32,090 nt of DNA from Oscillibacter sp. (GCA_017937405.1 JAGBDS010000055.1:1-32090), one strand, 5' to 3'; positions 8,575-16,321 are shown, numbered from the stretch's first letter. The notes: generated by a model not told the origin, from the sequence alone. A program made the numbers and translations.

Positions 8575-9144
8575 ATGCAAACCGCTTCTGCCCAAAAGAT
8601 TGCGAAAGTCCTGTCTGTTCTGGTGCTCATTACGTTCATATGCAATCTAATCGCCCTGATTCTGATGCCTGCTTTGGTAGGCCTAAAGGGAAATTGGGTA
8701 GAACTGATCGACGGCACCATGTGGAACGACCCCTATGAGCCTATCAACCCGCTCCTCTATATCATTGCCATGTGGCCCATGGTTTTCCACCGTTTTAACG
8801 AGGCAACCGTCCTGACCTTGTTCCTCCTCGCCTCTGGCGTCTGCACCGCCGTCATCCTCTGGCAGGGCCGCCGGGTGCTGAAAACCATTCTCCGGGGACA
8901 GCCTTTTTCCATGGAAAACGCCGTCAGCCTCCGCCGTGCCGCCGTCTGCGGCTTCCTGATCTCCGCCGCGGCCCTGGTCCGGCTGGTATTCAGCCTGTTC
9001 TATACCCACTCCCTCCAGCCCCTCGCCACCTACAACGCCCTGTTCGTCCCCATCTTCGCCATGTTCGGCCTGCTGTGTCTGGTCATGTCCGCCCTGTTCC
9101 GTCAGGCGGCGGAGCTGAAGGCGGAGAACGACCTGACGATTTAA
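8575..9144 (+). CDS. DUF2975-type four-helix membrane protein
   Basis: 189-residue membrane protein with hydrophobic segments at about residues 13-37, 82-103, 125-145 and 155-175. Layout and size match the DUF2975 family, which in Bacillota is regularly encoded directly before a small YozG-like HTH regulator, as here. Its biochemical role is not known; it may act as a membrane partner that holds the regulator. ATG at 8575 is preceded by AAAGGAGGA; an upstream in-frame ATG at 8542 lies within the promoter and is unlikely. It is first in an operon with the HTH gene (10-bp gap). Confidence 0.8.
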   Translation: MQTASAQKIAKVLSVLVLITFICNLIALILMPALVGLKGNWVELIDGTMWNDPYEPINPLLYIIAMWPMVFHRFNEATVLTLFLLASGVCTAVILWQGRRVLKTILRGQPFSMENAVSLRRAAVCGFLISAAALVRLVFSLFYTHSLQPLATYNALFVPIFAMFGLLCLVMSALFRQAAELKAENDLTI

Positions 9145-9154
9145 GGAGGGGCCT

Positions 9155-9373
9155 ATGGCGATCATCGTGAACCTGGACGTGATGATGGCGAAGCGGAAGA
9201 TGTCCCTCAGCGAGCTGTCGGAAAAAGTGGACATCACCCTTGCCAACCTCTCTATCTTAAAAAACAACAAAGCCAAGGCGGTGCGCTTCTCCACGCTGGA
9301 GGCCATCTGCGCGACCCTGGACTGCCAGCCCGGCGACATTCTGGAGTACGCCCCCGACAGGGAAGAAATCTAA
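9155..9373 (+). CDS. Small XRE-type HTH regulator (YozG-like)
   Basis: 72-residue protein that is almost only a helix-turn-helix domain: MSLSELSEKVDITLANLSIL and then FSTLEAICATLDCQPGDILEY, the Cro/XRE pattern of the YozG/HTH_26 group. Such proteins pair with DUF2975 membrane proteins; the inferred job is control of this operon through the inverted repeat at 8522-8534. Ribosome site AAGGAGGGG lies just before ATG. The region after it (9404-9420) forms a 7-bp hairpin without a T-run, so read-through into the next gene is likely. Confidence 0.9.
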   Translation: MAIIVNLDVMMAKRKMSLSELSEKVDITLANLSILKNNKAKAVRFSTLEAICATLDCQPGDILEYAPDREEI

Positions 9374-9440
9374 ATTCTCTCCCCGTCCCAAGCCTAAAAT
9401 TTCGTCCGCCCACGGCGGACACCCGATAGGAGAATTTGAT

Positions 9441-10955
9441 ATGGAAAATCCGAAAAACGCCCTCCCGCCGGAGGGCGGGGCGAAGCTTGCCCAAAATCCC
9501 CCGAAAATCGCAGAACCCCTCCCCCACGGCCGCCTGTTTCTGGCCCTGACCGCCGCTTTCTGTGTCCTGCTGGTGGACACTCTGGTCTTCCACGGCCCAA
9601 CCGCCGGGCTGACCGCCGCTGTGTTCGCCTGGTATGCCCTGCTGCTGGCCTGGCTGGGCCCCATCTTTCTCGCCGCCCCCTCCAGCCGGGTGCTGTTCCT
9701 GTTTGATTTGTTCCTGGGCCTGACCTTCGCCATGGGCTCCAACTGGTATTTCCGGCTCTGGAACTGTCTGGCCCTGCTGGTGCTCCTGCCCCTCCACGCG
9801 GTGGCCGGGGCCAGCCGCTTCCCTTGGTGGCGGCCTGCCATTTTCTGGGAGTGCCCCCTGCTCCTGCTCCAGGGCCTGTTCGGCCGCCTGAACGTCCCCG
9901 CCGCCGTCCTCACCTCCGGGAAAAAAGATGACAGCCGCCGCACTCTGGTTCTGGCGGCAGGCGCCTGCGGCGCCCTGGCCCTGGTGGCTCTGCTCCTGCC
10001 CGTCCTGGCCTCGGCGGACGCCCTGTTCGCCGCCGCCACGGCGGACCTGCGGACATTTATTCAGGAACATTTCACCACCGCCCTGTGGAAGCTCCTCTGG
10101 GGCCTGGTGCTGACGCCCTTCGTGTTCGGCCTGCTGGTGAGCCTCCGCCGTCCCCAGCCTTTGGCCGTCTCCGCCGCTGAAAAATCCCCCAAAGCCGACG
10201 GCCTCCTGTTCGTCGTGATACTGACCGCCCTGGACGCCCTGTACCTCCTGTTCCTGGCGGTGCAGTCGGCGGGGCTGTTCGGCGGGGCGGACTATCTGGC
10301 GGCCCGTGGCCTCTCCTATGCCGACTGGGCGCGAAGCGGCTTCTTCCAAATGGTGGGCGTCACCGTCCTGAATCTGGCGGTGCTGCTGCCCGCCCTCACC
10401 CTCTCCCGCCGGGAGGGCCGGGCCTGGAAAGCCCTCCGCCTCCTCTCCGCCGTGCTTGCAGCGGAAAGTCTGGTACTGCTGGCCTCCGCCTGCTGGCGGA
10501 TGACGTTGTATGTGACGGCCTACGGCCTCAGCTTCAAGCGGCTGATGACCTACTGGGGCATGGCGATGATGGCCCTGTTCCTGCTGACCGCCCTCCATAA
10601 AGCCCGCAGGCCGGACTTCTCCTTCTGCCGCGCCGCCTTCCCCCTGGCCCTGGCGGGCTGGCTGGTCATCAACTGCGTCCCTGCGGACTATCTGGTGGCG
10701 AAAAACCAGGTGGACCGCTATCTCTCCGGGGAAAGCGCCGTCATCGACGCGGAGTACCTCCTCTACGACCTGTCCTACGACACCCTCTCCCAGTTGGACC
10801 GCCTGGACAGCAACCTGATCTGCCAGGACTGGCGAAACGGCGGCCAGCGCCGCCTGTCCGTCCTCATCTCTCACCGCCGCGCCGAAGCCGCCGCCGAGTG
10901 CGCCGACTGGCACACCTGGTCCCTCTCCGCCTGTCTCGCGGCGGGCCGAACATGA
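9441..10955 (+). CDS. Polytopic membrane protein, DUF4173/DUF4153-like
   Basis: 504 residues with a soluble N-terminus of about 30 residues, then roughly ten to twelve hydrophobic segments. The C-terminal part contains YLVAKNQVDRYLSG followed by AEYLLYDLSYDTLSQLDRL, a pattern typical of DUF4173/DUF4153 proteins, which are often encoded beside DUF2975/HTH pairs. No enzymatic role is known. ATG at 9441 follows ATAGGAGAATTTGAT. Codon use is strongly GC-rich, like its neighbours. Its stop overlaps a possible ATG of the next gene, so the two are probably co-transcribed. Confidence 0.75.
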   Translation: MENPKNALPPEGGAKLAQNPPKIAEPLPHGRLFLALTAAFCVLLVDTLVFHGPTAGLTAAVFAWYALLLAWLGPIFLAAPSSRVLFLFDLFLGLTFAMGSNWYFRLWNCLALLVLLPLHAVAGASRFPWWRPAIFWECPLLLLQGLFGRLNVPAAVLTSGKKDDSRRTLVLAAGACGALALVALLLPVLASADALFAAATADLRTFIQEHFTTALWKLLWGLVLTPFVFGLLVSLRRPQPLAVSAAEKSPKADGLLFVVILTALDALYLLFLAVQSAGLFGGADYLAARGLSYADWARSGFFQMVGVTVLNLAVLLPALTLSRREGRAWKALRLLSAVLAAESLVLLASACWRMTLYVTAYGLSFKRLMTYWGMAMMALFLLTALHKARRPDFSFCRAAFPLALAGWLVINCVPADYLVAKNQVDRYLSGESAVIDAEYLLYDLSYDTLSQLDRLDSNLICQDWRNGGQRRLSVLISHRRAEAAAECADWHTWSLSACLAAGRT

Positions 10956-10969
10956 ACGGAGGCCCCCAT

Positions 10970-11389
10970 ATGTCCAAAAAAGCCAAAATTCCGGCTGCCT
11001 GCTGTGCGCTGGTGCTCCTCCTCTGTCTTGCCCTCTCCCAACTCACCCCGGAAAAGCGGGTAGCCCGCTACGTGGCGTCCCACCAGACAGAGCTTCAATC
11101 GTCTATGGACGCCTACTTTGACCAGGGCCAGCCCCTCTCATATGACAGTGCCATTCCCGCCGTGAACCACTGGCCCGGACAGCACCCCATGGTGGAGTAT
11201 ATTCTTCTCACCGGCTCCGGCTATTACGGCTTCTACTATTCCCCGGACGATGTTCCCCTGGCCTTCCAGAATGTCCCCGTTCCTCTGGAGGAATCCTCCA
11301 ACGGCTGGCAGTGGCAGGCCGAAGGCGATGACTGCGGCTCCACCCACCGACTGTCCCCCGGCTGGTTCTATTTTGAAGCCCACTTTTGA
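10970..11389 (+). CDS. Small protein with N-terminal signal/anchor segment, function unknown
   Basis: 139 residues. The N-terminus has two lysines and a hydrophobic stretch (AACCALVLLLCLALS, about residues 9-23), so it is exported or anchored by one helix. The rest is soluble, with aromatic Gly/Tyr patches (GSGYYGFYYS) and no motif I recognise. I chose ATG at 10970 because CGGAGG lies eight bases upstream; an ATG at 10952 overlaps the preceding stop (ATGA) but would put extra residues before the signal. It is the last gene of the DUF2975-HTH-DUF4173 cluster and ends at a strong terminator. Confidence 0.7.
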   Translation: MSKKAKIPAACCALVLLLCLALSQLTPEKRVARYVASHQTELQSSMDAYFDQGQPLSYDSAIPAVNHWPGQHPMVEYILLTGSGYYGFYYSPDDVPLAFQNVPVPLEESSNGWQWQAEGDDCGSTHRLSPGWFYFEAHF

Positions 11390-11400
11390 CCTGATTCAAG

Positions 11401-11432
11401 AAAAAAAGAGCTGCTTTCGCAGCTCTTTTTTT
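11401..11432. terminator. Bidirectional intrinsic terminator between convergent genes
   Basis: A stem of 14 bp (11401-11414 with 11419-11432, loop TTTC) has seven A on one arm and seven T on the other, so it works on both strands. It separates the small anchored-protein gene (ending 11389) from the SGNH hydrolase gene (ending 11438). Confidence 0.9.
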
Positions 11433-11437
11433 GATGC

Positions 11438-12340
11438 TTATGGATTTTCCGAATCTTCTTCTGTCTCTGTTTCAGCAGGGGCCTCCGTCTCCGCCGGGGC
11501 CTCCGTTTTCCCCACGGGATGGGTCCGCAGGTACTCCAGCCACACCCGGCAGCCCTTCCCGTTCAGGTGGACGCCGTCGGAGTTCCACTCGGCCCGGAGG
11601 CAGCCGTTTTCGTCCGTCACCGCCTCCGCCACATCCACCAGGGCGCAGCCTTTCTCCTCCGCCAACTGGTAAATGACCTCGTTGTACACAGCGATACGCT
11701 GATTGTTGACGTAGCTCTTTTTCTCCTCTTGCTTGGCGCTGACCGGCAGGATGGACTGCAAAATGATCTCAGCGTCGGGGTGGTCCTCCCGCAGCCGGTC
11801 GATGACCTTGGCATACTGGTCGTGGAAGGTCTCGGTCTTGCTCCAGCCCAGCTCGTTGACGCCCAGCATGATGTATACCTTTCCGAAGTCCTCCTTTGCC
11901 ATAGCGTCCAGCAGGGGCATCTTCCCCGCCGGGGTCTCCACGTCCTTGGAAAACACAGACTCCACCGTGGCGCCCACGGAGTAATAGTAAGTTCCTGCCT
12001 TCAAGCCGCTGTACAGGTGAAAACCCTCGGTTCGGGAATCGCCCAAAAACGCGGCGTCTTCAAAATATGTATCCTCCACCGGCCCACCCACGGGAACGGG
12101 GGCAAAGGGCTCCGGCGGTACGGCCTCCTCCGGCTCTGCCGGCGCTTCTTCCGTCTCCGCCGGGGTAAGCTTCACAGCGGGCACGGTCCTTTCAGCCGCC
12201 GGCTCCGCGGCGGATTCCAGCGGCGAATCCGCCGCCACGCCCCGGGGCCCCGCAGTGGTCAGCACCGCCAGCATGGCCGCCAGAAGCACCACCACCGCCG
12301 GTGTCCGCATTTTCTTTTTCTTAACTCTCTTTCCCACCAT
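11438..12340 (-). CDS. Exported SGNH/GDSL-family hydrolase
   Basis: 300-residue protein with a lysine-rich start (VGKRVKKKK), a hydrophobic segment at about 12-30 and a long Ala/Pro/Glu linker (30-90), so the domain is held outside the membrane. The hydrolase domain shows block I AFLGDSRTEGF (Ser102), block III GVNELG (159-164; Asn162, usual form GxND) and block V DGVHLNGKG with Asp255 and His258. That makes a full Ser-His-Asp set. Family members deacylate or deacetylate lipids and polysaccharides, including cell-wall sugars; the substrate here is unknown. The tail is a Glu/Thr/Pro repeat (TEAPAE twice). Start chosen from CGGAGG nine bases upstream; a longer frame to 12523 lacks a ribosome site. 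Confidence 0.87.
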   Translation of the reverse strand: MVGKRVKKKKMRTPAVVVLLAAMLAVLTTAGPRGVAADSPLESAAEPAAERTVPAVKLTPAETEEAPAEPEEAVPPEPFAPVPVGGPVEDTYFEDAAFLGDSRTEGFHLYSGLKAGTYYYSVGATVESVFSKDVETPAGKMPLLDAMAKEDFGKVYIMLGVNELGWSKTETFHDQYAKVIDRLREDHPDAEIILQSILPVSAKQEEKKSYVNNQRIAVYNEVIYQLAEEKGCALVDVAEAVTDENGCLRAEWNSDGVHLNGKGCRVWLEYLRTHPVGKTEAPAETEAPAETETEEDSENP

Positions 12341-12374
12341 GATGCCGTGCCTCCGGGTCTTTTTCTTATCTATT

Positions 12375-12380
12375 ATTATA
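12375..12380 (-). promoter_or_regulatory. Consensus -10 box upstream of the SGNH hydrolase gene
   Basis: A perfect TATAAT on the minus strand lies about 35 bp before the ATG at 12340, in an AT-rich stretch. No good -35 is visible at the right distance, so the promoter may be weak or activator-dependent. Confidence 0.45.
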
Positions 12381-12491
12381 GACGAAACAGCGTGAAAAAA
12401 GTTGAAACAAAATGCAAAAATTTCGGTAACAAATTCTATCAAAAATGGCGGAGCAGTCCGCCGCTGCCGCCTCCTGCCCTGTCCACGCAGG

Positions 12492-12519
12492 AAAAACGGC
12501 CGCCAAAGCGGCCGCTTTT
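12492..12519 (-). terminator. Intrinsic terminator of the nucleotidyltransferase/zinc-ribbon operon
   Basis: A 7-bp all-GC stem (12497-12503 with 12508-12514, loop CAAA) is flanked by A5 on the left and CTTTT on the right. On the minus strand it is followed by five T, directly after the zinc-ribbon stop at 12524. Confidence 0.8.
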
Positions 12520-12523
12520 GCAT

Positions 12524-12940
12524 TTATTTCCTTCTCTTGCTCCCGCAGTGTGGACAAGTCTCCTCCGCTGCCGGGAACCATTTTCCACACCACTCGCAGG
12601 GCTGGTCCCGCCGCGTCCCGCACAGGGGGCAGAAGGGGTCGTCCGCCGGGTGTTCCTTCCCACAAACGGGGCACCTGATATTTGGTCCGAAGCCGGGCGT
12701 ATAGTATCCGGTGGTATCCACATCATCCGGCTCAGCATCCACGGGGATATGCTCCTCCGCTTTGGGAGAAAAGTCAGCCTGGAAAAATTCCAGCTTTCCA
12801 CAGCCCGGACACCTGTAAACGTCCACCTGTACCCAGTCGGGAACGTGAAGAATCATGCCCTCCTCCAGGTCCAGATACATGTTCCGCTTCCAGCATACCA
12901 TGTCCCGCCCGCACCGCAGGCAGTTCAGCTTCCCGTCCAT
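12524..12940 (-). CDS. Zinc-ribbon protein with six CxxC knuckles
   Basis: 138 residues with six CxxC pairs: CLRC, CPGC, CPVC, CPLC, CEWC and CPHC. The N-terminal half resembles small zinc-ribbon proteins with a beta domain (CLRCGRDM ... YRCPGCGKLEFF), and the C-terminal third is a tandem double zinc ribbon. Six knuckles would bind three zinc ions. Function is unknown; such ribbons usually mediate protein or nucleic-acid contacts. It starts three bases after the stop of the nucleotidyltransferase gene, so the two form an operon. Zinc dependence is notable because the divergent neighbour is a zinc-type Fur regulator, though no zinc box is seen on this side. Confidence 0.8.
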   Translation of the reverse strand: MDGKLNCLRCGRDMVCWKRNMYLDLEEGMILHVPDWVQVDVYRCPGCGKLEFFQADFSPKAEEHIPVDAEPDDVDTTGYYTPGFGPNIRCPVCGKEHPADDPFCPLCGTRRDQPCEWCGKWFPAAEETCPHCGSKRRK

Positions 12941-12943
12941 TGC

Positions 12944-13861
12944 TCACTCCCGCAGGCTTTCGGGATAGACCCCTTCCTCATGGAGCCGCCGCAGCTCCGC
13001 CGCCACGGTCTCCCGGTCCTCCTGATAGGTCATACCGAACCAGCGGTCGGCGGAATGGAGGACGGAGACCTCCAGCTTTCCCGCCTGCATCTGGGTGTCC
13101 ACCATCAAAGGCAGCATACACTCAGCCTTGATGTTGTCCCCGGCCTCATTTCGCAGGAAATTCTCAAAATACGCCTGCAGCGCCGGGAAAATAGACGGCG
13201 CGAAGCCCCAGCAATTCATGGACACCACCGTGTCCGGCGCCAGCGCCCGGTCCTCCGCCAGGTCCTTCAGGGACCCGTCCTCATACAGCTGGATCTTCAA
13301 TGCCTCCCGGACAGCCACCAGTTTCCCGTCCTCCACGGTGCAGACGCCCCGGGACACGGTGCCGTGAAGGCTGGCGGTATTCTTCAGCGAATACCCCACC
13401 ATGGTGGCCTTGCCGTCCTCCGGCAGGCGCACCAGCTCGTCATAGATGATGCGGTAGGCGTCAATGCCATAGTAGTCGTCGGCGTTGATGACGCAGCAGG
13501 GGCCATCCACCACGGTCCCGGCGCACAGCAGGGCATGGACGGTGCCGAAGGGCTTCGTCCGCCCCTCGGGGATGGTGTAAAAATCAGGCACGGAGGAAAA
13601 ATCCTGGAAGGCGTAGGACACCTCCACGGGGCCGCCGTCCTTCGCCGTCTTCTTCCGCAGATAGCCGCCGCACAGCCGCTCCATCATCTCCTCCATCTCA
13701 GGCTTGATGACGAAGACGATCTTATTGAAGCCCGCCCGGATGGCGTCATAGATGGAGTATTCCATCAAAATCTCATGGTGGGGGCCGATGCCGTCCACCT
13801 GCTTGCTGCCGCCGTAGCGGGAGCCCAGGCCCGCCGCCATGATGACCAGAGAAACCTTCAT
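12944..13861 (-). CDS. Sugar-phosphate nucleotidyltransferase-like protein
   Basis: 305-residue protein of the NDP-sugar pyrophosphorylase fold. The N-terminal signature VIMAAGLGSRYGGSKQ is the nucleotide-binding loop of these enzymes, which join a sugar phosphate to an NTP with release of pyrophosphate. NADDYYG (in the CCVINADDYYG segment) is the metal-binding acidic motif. The middle GTVHALL and CWGFAP segments fit the family. The substrate cannot be assigned; some relatives in Clostridia are annotated only as nucleotidyltransferases. ATG at 13861 follows GTGGGGGAC; a longer open frame to 13924 crosses the promoter. It is first in an operon with the zinc-ribbon gene and divergent from the Fur-family gene. 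Confidence 0.85.
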   Translation of the reverse strand: MKVSLVIMAAGLGSRYGGSKQVDGIGPHHEILMEYSIYDAIRAGFNKIVFVIKPEMEEMMERLCGGYLRKKTAKDGGPVEVSYAFQDFSSVPDFYTIPEGRTKPFGTVHALLCAGTVVDGPCCVINADDYYGIDAYRIIYDELVRLPEDGKATMVGYSLKNTASLHGTVSRGVCTVEDGKLVAVREALKIQLYEDGSLKDLAEDRALAPDTVVSMNCWGFAPSIFPALQAYFENFLRNEAGDNIKAECMLPLMVDTQMQAGKLEVSVLHSADRWFGMTYQEDRETVAAELRRLHEEGVYPESLRE

Positions 13862-13895
13862 GTAACAAGTCCCCCACTTTCTTTCGTGTGGCTCT

Positions 13896-13924
13896 ATCAT
13901 AGCGCTTTTCCACAGGGTTTGCAA
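13896..13924 (-). promoter_or_regulatory. Sigma-A promoter of the nucleotidyltransferase operon
   Basis: TTGCAA (13919-13924) and TATGAT (13896-13901) on the minus strand are 17 bp apart. Its -35 lies only 6 bp from the -35 of the divergent Fur-family gene, so the two promoters are back to back. Confidence 0.7.
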
Positions 13925-13930
13925 CCGCTC

Positions 13931-13974
13931 TTGACTTTTTTCCTTCCCCGGCTATAATATGAAAACGATTCTCA
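13931..13974 (+). promoter_or_regulatory. Promoter and Fur/Zur-type box of the zur-znuCB operon
   Basis: TTGACT (13931-13936) and TATAAT (13953-13958) are 16 bp apart. Immediately after, TGAAAACGATTCTCA (13960-13974) is an imperfect 7-1-7 inverted repeat that resembles the Fur-family box TGATAATNATTATCA, with five of seven arm positions paired. The placement over the transcription start fits autorepression by the encoded regulator. Confidence 0.65.
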
Positions 13975-13996
13975 ATTTAAAAAAGGAGCGACTCAA

Positions 13997-14413
13997 ATGC
14001 CCTATACCACCAAACAGCGCCGGGCCGTTCTCCAATGTCTGGAAGACCGGGCCAGCGACGCCCTGACCCCCGGCGAAGTAGCGGAAGAGCTGCGCCGGGG
14101 CGGCACCCCGGTGGGCCTTGCCACCGTCTACCGCCAGTTGGAGCAGCTGGAGTCCGCCGGGCTCCTCCACCGCATCCAGACCGGAGAGGGCGCGCTGTAC
14201 CAATACTGCCCCCACCCATCGGCGCCCCACGGCTGCTTTTTGCTGCGGTGCGGGAGCTGCGGCCGGGTGAGCCACCTGGACTGCGGCCACCTGCAAACCT
14301 TGTGCGACCACCTGGCGGCGGAGCACCACTTCCGGGTGGACCCCCGGCAGACGGTGCTGACAGGCCGCTGTCAGGCCTGCGTTGGAAAGGAGGCCCACCA
14401 TGGAGCAAACTGA
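13997..14413 (+). CDS. zur: Fur-family transcriptional regulator, probably zinc-responsive (Zur)
   Basis: 138-residue Fur-family protein. The N-terminal winged helix includes TPGEVAEELRRGGTPVGLATVYRQLEQLESAGLLHRI, the family DNA-binding signature. The C-terminal metal domain carries Cys85-x2-Cys88 and Cys125-x2-Cys128, the structural zinc site, plus a His-rich stretch (GHLQ..CDHLAAEHHF). Co-transcription with a zinc-type ABC ATPase and permease points to zinc rather than iron, an inference from context. The ribosome site AAAAAAGGAG is followed by ATG at 13997. It overlaps the znuC start by 14 bp, which implies coupled translation. Confidence 0.88.
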   Translation: MPYTTKQRRAVLQCLEDRASDALTPGEVAEELRRGGTPVGLATVYRQLEQLESAGLLHRIQTGEGALYQYCPHPSAPHGCFLLRCGSCGRVSHLDCGHLQTLCDHLAAEHHFRVDPRQTVLTGRCQACVGKEAHHGAN

Positions 14414-15116
14414 ACTGATCGTCTGCCGGGACGTGTCGCTGGGCTACGAGGGCCAGACGGTCCTGAGCCACCTGGACCTCACCATCCGCTGCGGGGACTA
14501 CCTCTGCGTGGTGGGCGACAACGGCTCCGGCAAATCCACGCTGATGCGGGGCCTGCTGGGTCTGCTGTCCCCCCAGTCCGGGGAAATTTGGCGTGCCCCG
14601 GAGCTGCAAAAAGGCGCCGTGGGGTATCTGCCCCAGCAGACAAAGGCCCAGAAGGACTTCCCCGCCACGGTGATGGAGGTGGTCCTCTCCGGCTGCCTGA
14701 ACCGGAAGGGGATGCGGTTTTTCTACACCGCCGCCCAGAAGTCCGAGGCGCTGATGAACCTGGGCAAGCTGGGCATTCTGGAATTGAAGGACAAGAGCTA
14801 CCGGGACCTCTCCGGCGGCCAGCAGCAGCGGGTACTGCTGGCCCGGGCGCTGTGCGCCGCCAGCCGCCTGCTGATCCTGGACGAGCCCATCACCGGCCTG
14901 GACCCCGCCGCCGCCCAGGACCTGTACAAGACCCTGGCCTATCTGAATAAAAAGGAGGGCATGGCGGTAGTCATGGTGACCCACGACCTCCGCTCCGCCC
15001 TCCGCAGCGCAAAAACCGTCCTCCACATCGGCCGCCGGGGGGATGTGTTCTCCGGCACCGTGGCGGACTATCTGGCCTCCCCCCAGGGGCGGCGCTTCCG
15101 GGAGGTGGAGTCATGA
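14400..15116 (+). CDS. znuC: Zinc/manganese-type ABC transporter ATP-binding protein
   Basis: 238-residue ATPase with Walker A GDNGSGKST (39-47), Q-loop in GYLPQQTKAQKDFP, signature LSGGQQQR, Walker B LLILDEP and H-loop VTHDLRSA. The sequence type and the following permease place it in the zinc/manganese metal-uptake family. ATG at 14400 is favoured because AAAGGAGG lies seven bases upstream, inside the end of the regulator gene. Metal specificity is inferred from the Fur-type regulator. No binding-protein gene lies in this operon. Confidence 0.9.
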   Translation: MEQTELIVCRDVSLGYEGQTVLSHLDLTIRCGDYLCVVGDNGSGKSTLMRGLLGLLSPQSGEIWRAPELQKGAVGYLPQQTKAQKDFPATVMEVVLSGCLNRKGMRFFYTAAQKSEALMNLGKLGILELKDKSYRDLSGGQQQRVLLARALCAASRLLILDEPITGLDPAAAQDLYKTLAYLNKKEGMAVVMVTHDLRSALRSAKTVLHIGRRGDVFSGTVADYLASPQGRRFREVES

Positions 15117-15925
15117 ATATTCTCACCATGTTCTCCTTCCCCTTCATGCAGCGGGCACTGGTGGCCGGCGTGCTGGTGAGTTTGTGTGCCGCCCTGCTGG
15201 GCGTATCTCTGGTTTTGAAACGGTACTCCATGATCGGCGACGGCCTGAGCCACGTTTCCTTCGGCGCACTGGCCATCGCCGTGGCCCTGGGCGTGACGCC
15301 GCTGTGGTTCTCCATCCCGGTAGTCATTCTGGCGGCGTTTCTGCTGCTGCGGGTGGCGGACAACCCCCGCTGGAACAGCGACGCGGCCATCGCCGCCATG
15401 AGCGCCTCCTCCCTGGCCATCGGCATCCTGGTCATCTCCCGCACCACGGGCATGACCACGGATGTGGACAACTATATGTTCGGCAGTGTCCTTGCCATGA
15501 GCAAAACAGACGTGGCGCTGTCCGTGGTGCTGTGCCTGGCAGTGCTGGTGCTGTTCATCCTGTTCTACCACAAGCTCTTCGCCGTCACCTTTGACGAGAG
15601 CTTCTCCCGTGCCACCGGTCTGAAAGTGGAGCGGTACAACACCCTTCTCGCCATTCTGACGGCCCTGACCATCGTGCTGGGAATGCGGATGATGGGTGCC
15701 ATGCTGATCTCCTCCCTGGTGATTTTCCCGGCGCTGACGGCCATGCGGTTGTTCCGCAGCTTCCGGGGCGTGGTGGTCTGCGCCGCCGTCACCTCGGTGG
15801 TCTGCTTCTGCGCGGGGCTCACCATCTCCTTCGCCTTTTCCACCCCGGTAGGCGCCACAGTGGTGGCCGCCGACCTGGCGGTGTTTCTGGCGTCCTGCCT
15901 GATAGGGCTTCTCCGTCGGGGATGA
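15113..15925 (+). CDS. znuB: Zinc/manganese-type ABC transporter permease
   Basis: 270-residue integral membrane protein of the ABC-3 permease family, with about eight to nine helices. Family features are the early MQRALVAGVLVSLCAALLG segment, the KRYSMIGDGLSHVSFGALA motif and the later GMRMMGAMLISSLVIFPALTA motif. It imports metal with ZnuC and an external binding lipoprotein. The start overlaps the znuC stop (ATGA). The operon ends at the long inverted repeat at 15928-15966. The lack of a znuA here means the binding protein must be encoded elsewhere or shared. Confidence 0.9.
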   Translation: MNILTMFSFPFMQRALVAGVLVSLCAALLGVSLVLKRYSMIGDGLSHVSFGALAIAVALGVTPLWFSIPVVILAAFLLLRVADNPRWNSDAAIAAMSASSLAIGILVISRTTGMTTDVDNYMFGSVLAMSKTDVALSVVLCLAVLVLFILFYHKLFAVTFDESFSRATGLKVERYNTLLAILTALTIVLGMRMMGAMLISSLVIFPALTAMRLFRSFRGVVVCAAVTSVVCFCAGLTISFAFSTPVGATVVAADLAVFLASCLIGLLRRG

Positions 15926-16143
15926 ACCCCCCATTTTCTTTGGGTTGCGTCCAAAGAAAATGGGGGCCGCATCTCCGCCCGGCGAAGCCGGGCATATCCC
16001 CCGTCCCGCGCCCGAGGCGCGGCTTCCCCCCGTCCCCGCCCGCAGGCGGTCCCCTTTCCGCCCCTCCGGAAGAGAAAGGGCCTCGTCCTCGTGCCGCCCA
16101 GCGGCACATCGTCCCGCGCCCGTTGGGCGCGTCTGCTCCGCAT
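15926..16143 (+). repeat. Hairpin-array repeat, copy A (between znuB and rimP)
   Basis: This noncoding stretch opens with a perfect 16-bp inverted repeat (15928-15943 with 15951-15966). A series of short GC hairpins with 3-4-nt loops follows, for example gcccggc-gaa-gccgggc, ccgcc-cgca-ggcgg, gtgccgc-cca-gcggcac and gcgccc-gtt-gggcgc. They are joined by linkers such as ATCCCCCGTCCC and ATCGTCCC. The core AGAGAAAGGGCCTCGTCC (from 16071) recurs in copies B and C. Hairpin arms differ between copies yet stay complementary. The long first repeat may also act as the znuB terminator, although no T-run follows. Confidence 0.8.
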
Positions 16144-16178
16144 CCCTATACTAATTTTAATTAAATACGAAAATCCTC

Positions 16179-16207
16179 TTGCGTTTTCAATAAAACCGTG
16201 CTATATT
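16179..16207 (+). promoter_or_regulatory. Promoter of the rimP-nusA-infB operon
   Basis: TTGCGT (16179-16184) and TATATT (16202-16207) are 17 bp apart in a locally AT-rich stretch. The transcript would start near 16214, giving a leader of about 108 nt before rimP. Confidence 0.65.
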
Positions 16208-16233
16208 GCATATGTTAGAGAGTGTAAGTTACG

Positions 16234-16294
16234 GAGTGGGCCCCACGGTCCGCTCTTTTTGTTGGTCTTTTTCCGTTTCTTAAAAGCGGAAAAA
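16234..16294 (+). promoter_or_regulatory. Structured rimP leader with attenuator-like hairpin
   Basis: A 9-bp stem with two G-U pairs (16234-16242 with 16247-16255, loop CCAC) is followed directly by TTTTTG, the form of an intrinsic terminator. A second hairpin of eight bp (16268-16275 with 16287-16294) comes before the ribosome site. Position between promoter and first gene suggests attenuation, possibly feedback control by NusA; this is inference. Confidence 0.55.
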
Positions 16295-16321
16295 TGTGCC
16301 AGAGAAATGGAGGTATCCCCC

